A DNA stretch of 64,000 bases, taken from Isoetes taiwanensis (Eukaryota > Streptophyta > Lycopodiopsida > Isoetales > Isoetaceae). Below the pieces are notes generated by a model. The model did not search any database and had not been told where the DNA came from. It saw only the letters and a list, made by a program, of their open reading frames with translations. Where the stretch lies: NCBI GenBank assembly GCA_021234155.1, contig JAJEKV010000004.1, positions 15,017,688-15,081,687 on the forward strand, in the 5' to 3' direction. The translations under genes and the position numbers were made by a program. Positions 12,311 to 21,757 of the stretch are shown here, one piece after another. Positions within the stretch are counted from its first letter, which is position 1. Each line of letters begins with the position of its first letter.

Positions 12311-13371
12311 TCTCAGGATTCCACTCGGTCAGCGCCCGACCCAGCTCCAAAGATTTGAGATTTCGTAATGGATAAGGGAAAAGGATCATCAGCAAATCGA
12401 AGAAGGAGAAAAGAAGTCAGCTGTGAAATGTCCGAGATCGGGGACCCGGGTAATCTTACCGTGCCATACAATCCAGACCTTGAAGACTTGAATCCATGGT
12501 GCATTTGTGAGCCGGAGTGCATATGCTTGCATAAAGGTTTAGGATCATGCATAAAATTTCAGCGGACCAGCGTTCATTTGCTCGTGTTTTGCGACCGCAT
12601 TCACCATCTTGTGATCGATGAAAGATCTTAGAGCATGCGGATGATGAGAGAAACAATTCACATTCTACAGGGAATGCTACTATTACCACAGAGGAAAGGC
12701 AGATGCATATGGAAATCTCTTGATCTTAATGGCTACATCTTGTGTTTCTGATCTGCTGGAATGCATGGACTTGGGAAGGCACACCAATTTTATCCTGCAG
12801 CCTAATTTCTCTGGTCACTTTCCCTTCCTTGACCCATAGTCTTTATATCCATCTCATATCTAATCTGCTATTTCTTTGTCATATTTTCCTTCCTTCTTTT
12901 TCAAGTAATTGGAGACTTTGTGCTATCACAAGAATTTTCAGATAACTCAGCTTATCAAGAAGCAGGACTTGAAATCTTATATTATAGAGGCATAAGGCAA
13001 TACTTATCAGTACAATTTTATTTTTCTAAGATGCATATCACACTACTTCAGTATTATATGGATATGCATTGGAATATCTATATGTTGTATTTTTTGGGTT
13101 GCCCCTAGGGGGGCAAGCCCTTGTTGATGTGGGTTTGTAGTATATTCTAAGTATATATTAGTATATGCCAAGAATATATCAATGACTGCTCCAAACTTAT
13201 TATAGGGTGTAAACTGGCGGTGGCCGCTGTTGTTGGGCAGCCATTTGAAAACCGACTAATCGGTGCTTGGTGCTTGGTCCTCCTAAGGGCAATGGCCGTG
13301 TCCATCTTTCTACCCACAACAAGCAAGGCATGCTTTAAACCTTCCATACGTTGTTCACAAGGAAAGGAAAG
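12311..13371. other. Unassigned frames and spacer upstream of the hydrolase gene
   Basis: An 87-codon plus frame at 12368-12631 begins with a basic segment (MDKGKGSSANRRRRKE) and has a cysteine-rich CICEPECICLHKGLGSC stretch. I recognise no family, and splice context is not evident. The remainder to 13371 is spacer. Confidence 0.35.
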
Positions 13372-15029
13372 ATGGGAGAAATAGTTCCGGCAGTGATAGT
13401 GGGCGCTGGTAGAATAGGGCAAGTTGTTGCACAAATGGGCGATGGTAAAGACGTAATTGTGAAAAGAGGAGAGCCAATACCTAGCAATTCTCAAGGACCC
13501 ATTTTTGTGTGTACCAAAAATGATGGCCTAAATGGAGTAGTTGATCTCCTCCTACTCATAGGGATGGTATACTTGCTACCCAGCAATGCAACTAGTTGTA
13601 TATTGTGCTGTGAATTAGGTCCTGATATAAGGCTGTGCAGATTTGGTATTTTTTCAGAACGGAATACTTGAGCCTTGGCTCCTTAGTCGTGACCTTGCAG
13701 CTGCTACCCACGTTCTTGTGTATTTTTCCATTGCCAAACTTGAACAGGCCCCTCTTGATGGTAGAACTAATTTGAATCCTGAAGGCCTTACCACGGCTTC
13801 TGGCAAATGGGCTCCTTCAATTACTGATAGATTGCATTTTGCAGGTCTGTCTTGCAAGGTATTTGTGCTTTACGTTTGCTTTCTTTCCTGCTGTTTTCCT
13901 TGTACATCTTTTTGCAAATTATGGCTGTTTGTGTAATGGCAATAGGTTCTTGGTGAAAAAGAATTTGTAAAACCCTTATTGAAGAAGCTTATATTGATTT
14001 CAGCTCTTATGCTCGTTGGCGCAAGACATGGTGTTTCAGTAGGAGAAGTGGACCAAACGTATAAAACTGAGGTCAGACAAATGCAGATATAAAAGAAGAA
14101 ATTGCATTCAAGATTTTCCACCCCATGTCAGCTTGGTAAAATAGTAAAATTAGTACAAAGTGTCATTTGTTAAGCAGCTGCTGAATAAAGAAATATCTTG
14201 TAGCTATATTGCTGCTCAGTTTTGGCTGAGGCATTAGCTTTAAAAAAAAATATGCCTAGTGTATAATTATAGTTGTCATATAGACCAGGTGCAAGTTGGA
14301 TATAAGTATGCTAATTCCAACCATCTGATTGTGCTGCATTCGCTTTGAGCTGTGTGATATCATAAGCAAACTTGCGGCAGTGGCACTTAAGGGTGAAACC
14401 TCTTTAGAAAGGAATTTCTTTAAGATGGGATGATAGTTCCTTGTACAAATTTATTCTACCATCAGATTAGTGATGTTCTTTTTAATGTGTTGCAGTGTAT
14501 TTGTTCCGGATATGTTCCGGGGCAACCCTTGGAACAAAGAGAAACAATCAGATGACTATGAGCAGTGGCGCAAAACACATCCTTTAGACAGGATTTATGA
14601 AGATATCGAGGCCTCTACAAAATGGCTAGCTGAAGTGTTAGCATCAACATCATCTGTAAACGATGACAGAAATAAAATAGCCATAATTGGGTTCTGTTTT
14701 GGAGGAGGGCGTGCTCTAGAAATCATTGCAAGAGAAGAAATCAATACCTTTGCTACAACAGTCGTCTTCTATGGCACTAGATTTGAGACTTGGGGAAGAA
14801 GATAAAGGTGCCACTACTTGTTGGTGGAGACAAGGATCCACTTTCCCCACTAGATAATATCTGCAAACTAGAGGAGTTAGTTGAGGGCTCACAGGTTGTG
14901 GTTTACAAAGGTAGAGGCCATGGCTTTGTTCATAGACCATAGAGAGTGGAGGAAGATGATGATGCAGAAGATGCTTTCATTAGAGTAAGGCATTGGTTGC
15001 ATGATCACTTGATTGAAAGAAAGAAATGA
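13372..15029 (+). pseudogene. Rossmann-domain plus dienelactone hydrolase gene, broken
   Basis: The N-terminal part starts with ATG at 13372 and has the dinucleotide-binding motif VIVGAGRIG followed by VKRGEPIP and FVCTKND. Exon 2 (about 13640-13858) reads DLVFFQNGILEPWL to HFAGLSCK with AG and GT borders. Exon 3 (about 13948-14071) contains VLGEKEFVKPLLKKLI and MLVGARHGVSVGEVDQ. The C-terminal exon (from about 14496) is dienelactone hydrolase, an alpha/beta hydrolase with nucleophile motif GFCFGGG, then GGDKDPLSP (Asp) and GRGHGFVH (His). The link between the halves and the start of the hydrolase fold are missing, one base is lost before PPTHRD in exon 1, a frameshift follows FYGTRFE, and CCA TAG AGA interrupts the C-terminus where Gln is likely. 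The final stop is at 15027. I recall a plant/algal protein family with this domain order; that comparison is from memory. Probably a pseudogene, unless the indels are consensus errors. Confidence 0.8.
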
Positions 15030-16670
15030 TTAATCGAAAAGATGTAGGGGCTACATATATATGGAGAGTTAAGTATGTTCTGATTCGAAATACAGAACAA
15101 CAAGTTGTATTACATAGTTTTGAGGAAGTTACTAGGGAAGCTGGAAATCCTGGTAACTGGAGTTAAAGATTTAATGTTTCTTAAAAAAAACTTAGATGTT
15201 TTCAGCGTGATAAGGTAGAATGATATAGATCTATAGGATCAAATGATGGTATATATGTTGGAGAAACTAAGGGTGGAAGTTGTCTGACTGCAACAATGTT
15301 GAGAAAGCTAGAATGTCTTGTCGAGGAAGATTTTGAAAGCCCTTTAGCACAACGCTGTTAAAGGAAGGAGCTGCACGTGCATCTATAGTTTATGCCCAAG
15401 TCTAATAAGAATTTTTTTTGAATACAAAAATGATTGATGATTGTAAGAGGGTGGAACGGGCTTGCCAAGCTGGCCTCTCTGAGGCAGCTTGGGATCCGGT
15501 CCTCTTACACAATTGATATTAATGTTTTTACACGGGGTGGTTGGAGCTCCTTAAATATTGATGCAATTTCTATCGTTGTTCATCATGGTAAAGAATTTAA
15601 TCTTTGCTTTCATTATCATCAACAAGTGTTGAAGACAAATCATATATGTAAATACATCCAAAACTCTAAGACACTCAAACCCACAATCAATACAATTGCT
15701 AGGTATGAGAAAAGTCTTCAACTAGAGAACTCTTATCATCACAGGGTTCACTCATTAAGGCGTCTATGGCCGCTTGATCCCCTGAATCCAATGGGAGGTC
15801 ATCCCCTTAAATCCGCGATACGGTGGACTTCATTGCCTTCTAAACAAGGTTCCATAAAAAGAGGGTAGATCCCACTAGTTTCTACCCCGGAAGGATGACT
15901 CTCTTCAACTCTCTGGACCGTGTTTGGTAGCTGCTCACTAACTTCGTCCTCAAATTCATGAAGGAAATCTAGCACCTCCTCCCACCGAATTCCCATCCCG
16001 GGAAAATCTTGCCTCCAACTCTTGATCCCATCGGGCCTCTAACCCCGTGTCTCTACGACCTTGCCGCACTTTTCGGCTCCATCGCAGTCTCGCTTACACT
16101 AACACGGGGTTAGTCCTAGTAAGTAGGGGTTTGGGGCACTTAAGGAACTAGTCATTCACAGATACAACTCATAATACCATAACGATCATAAATGCTTACC
16201 CATAGTCCCATTGCACCGAACCAACCAAGTTAGTATACATATGCCACAGATATCGTTTTCATATGCCATGCTTAAACAATCTCATCAGCATACAATGCCT
16301 ACTCCTGTTCTAACATGCCACCCAGGCAATTAGGCCCTGCAGCCAATACGGGTGGGGTTTGTCTCATGTGCACACACCCGTCCACGCTGCGTCCAGCACT
16401 GGAGGACCACTTTTTCCATATAGTGTGACAAAGAATTCATGCTAGGATAACAAGTCCAAGTCACCGTACATGGACTCGGCCCCCCGGAGACTATGCCCTT
16501 ATGCAATATTTCTTATTCCACATGCCTCAAATGTCACAATAATTATATTTTTCAAACATTATCATGTATGATCATAACACCAGCTAATAACAGCTCAAAT
16601 GCAAATCCTATGCATTTCTTACATGTGCATCCCAAGAGACCATACCCATGCCCAAGTTTTACCCTTAGTT
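15030..16670. other. No confident gene; possible degenerate retroelement sequence
   Basis: A 144-codon plus frame (15434-15868) has no recognisable domain. From about 15700 to 16500 the DNA is GC-richer than its neighbours and resembles non-coding LTR or leader sequence, but no ends were found. It borders the copia gag remnant, so it may belong to that element; this is inference. Confidence 0.3.
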
Positions 16671-16672
16671 TA

Positions 16673-17121
16673 CTAAGCAGTTTGCATTGATCCCAACCAT
16701 ATGATTTGTAGAGTAGACCTCAAAATGTTTGAGTGTTCAACAAGACTCGCTCCTTTAGTATGAAATGAAATAGCTTTTTTCTTTAGAAGTACCTTTATAT
16801 GCTTAGTTTGTGCTTCAAATAGTTGATTGACAGTATGCCAGATATCTTTTGCAAATTTGGAGAAATCCACATGATGGTGGATTTGTGAATTTCCTAATCT
16901 CACAAATTCGCTCTCGTCTCTTGAAGACAGAGGATGCCTGACAACGTTAGCTGTGAATCTACTAGTATATGCTCGATGTACTTTGTTGCCTTAGGGTGTT
17001 GAGCATTGTTGCGACGGGTGTCATTGCCTTCAACTGGGCCTAGGTTTAGAAGACAACCCATAATTATTGAGCAACAAAAGACATGCCTTTGCATTTCTAA
17101 GCAAATGTACTTTGCTTGCAA
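16673..17121 (-). mobile_element. Degenerate Ty1/copia gag fragment (UBN2-type)
   Basis: The minus-strand frame at 16673-16903 reads QIHHHVDFSKFAKDIWHTVN then QLFEAQTKHIKVLLKK and LVEHSNILRSTLQ. This is the pattern of the UBN2/gag polypeptide of plant copia retrotransposons (usually AKEMWDSLNQLFGAQTKN-like, followed by an EH..EFRSL..QL segment). A second frame at 16900-17121 supplies the upstream part. Stops and frame changes separate them, and neither a zinc knuckle nor pol was found nearby. It is an old fragment, adjacent to but independent of the retroelement at 17.6 kb. Confidence 0.65.
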
Positions 17122-17578
17122 CTTCCATGTAATTCATGCTATTAAATTCTTAGCAACCTTCTTCAATTAAAATATTGAGTTCTTTCTTCATACCCTAAAC
17201 AAAATTGATATGCAAAACAATTCAAATTTCCTAAGTTCTTTTGCGTCCCCCCCCCTTATTTCTCTATTTCGATTCTTCATGCATTGTTTTGTATGTTATC
17301 AAGTATCAAGTACTCCCACGTACATCATGCTATTAAAAAAGTCATAGTATCAAGTACTCTATTATCTAGAAGTAGCAATTTGAATTCATTATCAAAACAT
17401 GGCTTTCAAATATGATTTGAGCAACTTCACCCTCCGGTCATGGAGGGCAACCCTCCGTGCGGAGCACCTTGTTGAACCGGCACTCATTATCTATTTCTGG
17501 TATTTTGATCCATTAACTTGGTCAAATATTTGAATATTATGTATTTTTCAATCTATAATTAATGGGAAAAATCTCATT

Positions 17579-17609
<31 letters not shown>
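17122..17609. other. Spacer ending in a ~27-A tract at the retroelement border
   Basis: No gene. A poly(A) run of about 26-27 bases (17583-17609) lies directly against the terminal repeat of the retroelement. Relative to the element's coding strand it is a poly(T) run just outside the 3' end, so it is not an ordinary poly(A) tail of that strand. Confidence 0.6.
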
Positions 17610-17615
<6 letters not shown>

Positions 17616-19333
17616 AAGTCAAAGACCTTTTACTCTTAATACATTAAGTACTTTAGAGTACAATTTGCAGCCCTATCGGTGTGGTGACTCCTTCAAGGCC
17701 ATAGTCATGTTTTCTTTATCTTTTCATTGCAACTTTCAATAACATCATTTAAGAATACAATTTGTCATTAGTCAAATTCCATTCTCTTCAAAATTTTAAC
17801 TCAATATGGGTTTACAAATAAACCTAATGTAAATACAAATGTTATTCTCTTGGAAAGATCTTACTTCATCAAATAAGTTCAGTAACAACTTGAAGAATTT
17901 CGAGAATACTTGTAGCTTGAACATCCATAAAGAACATCAAAGCAAAAGAGCAAGAAACTCGTTAACCTGCAGTGAAACCAAAGGACTGTTAGCCTAAGAG
18001 GTAAAAGCCTAAGTCACTAGCAGGTAAGCTATAAGTTTCTTGGGTTATCCCCTTCACAATTGCTTGATGTAAAGTAAAATACTATGGCTGCCATGACTGA
18101 TTATTACAGGGGAATCATGGCTTATTTAACAACAGGAGCATGTTTTTGATTAGTCCCCCTAGATTATGTCTTGTCTCAATCAGCTTTACCTTGCCTGCTA
18201 TCAGATTTTATTATGTAGAAACTCATTGAACCTGTCTTAATACATTAATAAGTCACACATAATGTTAGCAAAGCCTTACTGCCATAATTAATGTACAATG
18301 TGCTTAGATCATGGTATGTCATACCTTGATCTATAAGTTTCCATTCTTTGCAGAGTGCATTTAAGCTATTATTCCATTCCTTTCTAAGATCTACCATCCT
18401 TTCTTTATTGTCTCTAATAATTACGATCATAACGACCTTTATAGAATTTATAGCGTATGCAATTATGCTAATGCAAGCTATTTAGGAGCTCTAAATTTAA
18501 CTTAAAATTTATTCAATGAATGGACGAAAATTAATAGATCCAAGAACCTGGTGGTCTTGAAGATCGGCTGAATAGCTTGTGTGTTGGTTCTCCTCCATGG
18601 CTGTTTCTTTGTCCTTAGTCTGCACTCTTTCATTCTGCATAATCAGCTTTACGCCAGTGCTATCATCATTTTTGACCTCTATATTCATCTGCTCATGCTT
18701 ATCTTTGGCTTTTACCTTAGCATCCTCCATCTCCTTATCTCCTCTCTTTGGTGCAATCTGCCATCCACGGTGTTTTTGCAACCACATTGGAAATCAAATA
18801 TTTTCTTCTTCTTAGAAGCCCCCTTCATCTCAGCTTCAATCCTTCTTCTTGTGGCCATATTCAAGTCCCCCTTCTTCCTTCCCATGCATCTAACTGGCCT
18901 GTCTCAGATGCAGCAGGACAGGACGGGCATGCAAATGTAAGATCAGCTACAGGGCCGAACATTTTGTATGCTTTTAAATATGCATTTGTCCCAAAGATTA
19001 CTTAACACTTGCAGACGGGCTTGTGCCTATGTTTTCACTCCAGTCCTTCATGTTAGAATCATGAATGCTTGGTAAGCCTTTTCTTGTTGGATGGGTTTTA
19101 GATCAATTCTTTGTCTATGGATGGAACCCTAATCCATCCGAAACCCTAAGATGTATTATTTTAATTTTGTTTCTTACCTGACGTATGCACGACCATTTTG
19201 TATTGGTCTTTTTTTCAAAGTTCCCATATAGTTAAGTTCCTATCTAAATAGACATTAAGTGAAGGCTAATGCAACTTATTCTGTCCATTCACCATCATTC
19301 TTGTAAGCATAATATAACCAGTGCAATTTCTAA
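17610..19333 (-). repeat. Terminal direct repeat B (3' copy)
   Basis: It matches 23481-25210 from CCTTTAAAGTCAAAGACC to AACC-GTGCAATTTCTAA over about 1.72 kb in the same orientation. The copies are nearly identical apart from short clustered differences. On the minus strand it contains a 92-codon, highly charged frame (18787-18509) with KDKHEQMNIEVKNDD and KDKETAMEENQ stretches. The corresponding frame in the other copy is disrupted, so coding is uncertain. Confidence 0.9.
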
Positions 19334-19335
19334 TA

Positions 19336-19474
19336 AAAAAACCCTACCTCCTTCCGTAGTGAGGGTGGCTTTTATTGTCATATGACTGTTACAACAAGGG
19401 GAGCAGGGCCTTGTTGTAACACATAGGCCCTGCCCTCCCTATTTTTCGTGTGAAAAAGCTCAAACAAACTGCAT
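19336..19474 (-). promoter_or_regulatory. Stem-loop cluster in the retroelement 3' trailer
   Basis: Between the RT stop and the 3' repeat, GTTACAACAAG (from about 19389) pairs perfectly with CTTGTTGTAAC (ending about 19421) across an 11-base loop. The loop segment GGGAGCAGGGC can instead pair with GCCCTGCCCTCCC (about 19428-19440). The two stems are mutually exclusive or form a pseudoknot-like fold. On the coding strand an AATAAAA sequence follows. A position after the RT stop suggests a role in RNA stability, 3'-end formation or template recognition; this is inference. Confidence 0.5.
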
Positions 19475-21544
19475 TTAATGGACCACTTGAAGAATGTCTT
19501 TTATATTGTAGATGAGTCCAGGGAATTTATCATTCTGGAGCGTATGTAGAACCAGTCTGATCAGTCTATCTTTGTTAAAGCCATTGTTCTGGAAAGCCTT
19601 TATAAGACCTGCTATATCTGCTGCAGCAGTAGTATGACTTGAGTGTGCATAAACATAGGGTAGTATTTGTGAGATGATGACTTTCATAGCCTGTCTGTAT
19701 GGTCTGCAGCTATCAGCCTTGATGAACTTATTAACGTGAAAAGGTAACTTGTCTCTTTTGTCAAATCTAGTCATTATGAATATGCCCCTGTCTGGATCAG
19801 TAACTTGAATAGTAACATTCATATAGTTAATTTTAAAGCCTCTGGAATCAGCCTTGTCCTGGTCTCCTATTTGGTATGTTGTCTCATCTTTTATTCCAAT
19901 ATACTCCATATTATATATTGTAATCTCTGCATGTGTATCCAAGAATTCTTTAATGTTACCTCCATTTACAATTTTGAGGTCGTCCATGTACCTAGTCGTA
20001 TATTGGAATCTTTTGATATCCTCGTATCTGCCTTTGTCAGCAAGTTTGAGTATGAATTTCAATTCATACCATGCAAGGTATAGATTGCACCAAGCAGGAC
20101 TGCAAGAAAATCCCATTGGTATACCTTTTTTCTGCCTAAAAATTTTTTTACCAAGCTGTAGGTAACAGTTGGATAGTAACCACATGTTCATCTGTTTGAC
20201 TGTATTTTTCTCAATAGCTCTCCAACATGTCATGTGGATGTTTCTTTTGATGTTCTTTTCCCATTTTATCAAGTAGCTTCCTTCCTTGTTTCTGTATAAT
20301 AAGTGAAACATATGTTTTTCTGTTATCATGTACTCCCATATCATGTCGATTACCTCGTTTAGTATTTCAATTAAACCTTCATCCCCTTCAAGAGGTATTG
20401 TCTCATAGCAATGTGTAATGTCGGCTGCAAAGACGTCATAGATCTTTTGTGGTAAATTTAGAACCATATCATATGATGAATCGATGATCCATGATGCATT
20501 GACTTTGAAGTTTCTGAACATTCTGATTTTTGCAGTAATTTTGAAACATACCAAGGGCCAAATTTTCAGAACATCATTTAATAAAGCCGTGACCAAGTCG
20601 GCCAATTCAGAGAAAATAGAGTCATGTGCGTTGGTGAGCCACCTGTATTCTTGTTTGTGTGCTTTGTAGGTTGCCATAATATATGGTAATCTACACTGTA
20701 TTTCTGTATCAATCCCCATAAAGCTTTGAATTTCTTTCTTAGCCATCTCAGCAACATAAGTAGGAGTAAGTTTAGTGTTCTCAAAGTCTGGGCTGTTTAG
20801 TCTTTCCTGAGCTTTCTCAAATATGTGTTTTTGGCAGATGAACACTGGATTATTGCATGCTTTGTCAAGGCCAGAGATGTATAAATTACCTACCAGCCAT
20901 TCAACATTTTTTCTTACATTGGGATCATCCCAGAGAAACCTTTTTCCTTTCATATTTTTTCTGAATTCCACCACTTCCATATGTGCATATTGCATTAGCA
21001 TGTTGATGATGCCCTGAATATCATCTGTCGTAAGATCGGTCAGATCAAATTGATGTACTGTAAAGAACTGTGTACAGGTTAATTCGAATTCTTCCATGAA
21101 TTTTTGCACATTGAAGCTGCAATCAGGAATGTTATTGAGCCCTTTCTCGAAAGCTTTTCTTAGCTTGGGATTGTGAATAATTGCTAAATCTGTTGTTCTG
21201 ACGTGTCCAATGTTGTGGTCCAGAAAGGTTCTCAAACTGGGGTTTGAGCAAGGACATCTATTATTTCTTGCCTCGGCAAAAATAGAGAAGGGTTTATATA
21301 CCACATCTCTTAACTGGTCCATGTATTTCCATGCAAAAACTGTTTTATCAAGTAATTCCACTCCCTTTTCTTCAAGAGTTTCAGATAATACTATCTGAAA
21401 AATATTTCTGATCTCAAATTTTTCCAGACATTTGGATAAGAATTTGAAGTGAACAATCTTTTTGTCTTTCTTATCCTTGTTGTTGACCAAGTGTTTCATC
21501 ATATTAACATCTCTGGAGATAGTTCTTGGATTGTTAATAACCAC
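19475..21544 (-). CDS. Penelope-like reverse transcriptase (retroelement ORF2)
   Basis: RNA-dependent DNA polymerase of the retroelement. Residues are numbered from the frame start. A fingers segment near 300 reads ATYKAHK then YRWLTNA, the counterpart of the Penelope PKIHK/RPI region. The first catalytic Asp lies in FAADITHCYETIPLE. RQKKGIPMGFSCSPAWCNLY is the primer-grip-side motif. TTRYMDDLKIVNGG is the YxDD active site. FKINYMNVTI and IMTRFDKRDKLPFHVNKF correspond to the last RT motifs. HTTAAADIAGLIKAFQNNGF fits the Penelope thumb. The protein stops about 35 residues later, with no GIY-YIG domain. The frame opens with GTG at 21544; the first ATG is at 21502 (residue 15). Just upstream are TACTAAC and TATATATGTAG, resembling a branch point and 3' splice site, so the product may be joined to ORF1 by splicing. 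The domesticated rvt-type RTs are an alternative, but the flanking repeats favour a mobile element. Confidence 0.85.
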   Translation of the reverse strand: MVINNPRTISRDVNMMKHLVNNKDKKDKKIVHFKFLSKCLEKFEIRNIFQIVLSETLEEKGVELLDKTVFAWKYMDQLRDVVYKPFSIFAEARNNRCPCSNPSLRTFLDHNIGHVRTTDLAIIHNPKLRKAFEKGLNNIPDCSFNVQKFMEEFELTCTQFFTVHQFDLTDLTTDDIQGIINMLMQYAHMEVVEFRKNMKGKRFLWDDPNVRKNVEWLVGNLYISGLDKACNNPVFICQKHIFEKAQERLNSPDFENTKLTPTYVAEMAKKEIQSFMGIDTEIQCRLPYIMATYKAHKQEYRWLTNAHDSIFSELADLVTALLNDVLKIWPLVCFKITAKIRMFRNFKVNASWIIDSSYDMVLNLPQKIYDVFAADITHCYETIPLEGDEGLIEILNEVIDMIWEYMITEKHMFHLLYRNKEGSYLIKWEKNIKRNIHMTCWRAIEKNTVKQMNMWLLSNCYLQLGKKIFRQKKGIPMGFSCSPAWCNLYLAWYELKFILKLADKGRYEDIKRFQYTTRYMDDLKIVNGGNIKEFLDTHAEITIYNMEYIGIKDETTYQIGDQDKADSRGFKINYMNVTIQVTDPDRGIFIMTRFDKRDKLPFHVNKFIKADSCRPYRQAMKVIISQILPYVYAHSSHTTAAADIAGLIKAFQNNGFNKDRLIRLVLHTLQNDKFPGLIYNIKDILQVVH

Positions 21545-21757
21545 CTACATATATAACTTAAGTTAGTAATGTACAGAGATGTATACTTCAATAACTTTCA
21601 TTATCATGAAACATTATAACAGACAGTTTCTGTTTTTAAGGCAAAAAAGGTTCATGAACCATCAAAACAGATAGTTACTGTTTTTTTAAAAAAACTATCA
21701 AATATTTCCAGACATAATTGTCTATTAGAGGCCTGCCTGTTTCCTTGTTCCAGCCTT
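21545..21757 (-). promoter_or_regulatory. ORF1-ORF2 spacer with possible intron 3' end
   Basis: Read on the minus strand, this spacer contains two related segments (AACAGTAACTATCTG and AACAGAAACTGTCTG, each next to a short A or T run). Just before ORF2 it has ACATTACTAACTTAAG followed by TTATATATGTAG. TACTAAC is a canonical branch-point sequence, and the distance to the terminal AG (about 20 nt) fits a 3' splice site. I did not find a strong donor near the end of ORF1. Confidence 0.4.

Noticed and set aside
15700-16500. Organelle-derived DNA
   Set aside because: Somewhat GC-richer, but no recognisable plastid or mitochondrial gene.
17610-19333. Hammerhead ribozyme in the terminal repeat, as found in many Penelope-like elements
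   Set aside because: I looked for CTGATGA with a matching GAAA core on both strands and did not find it. A structural search would be needed to exclude a divergent form.
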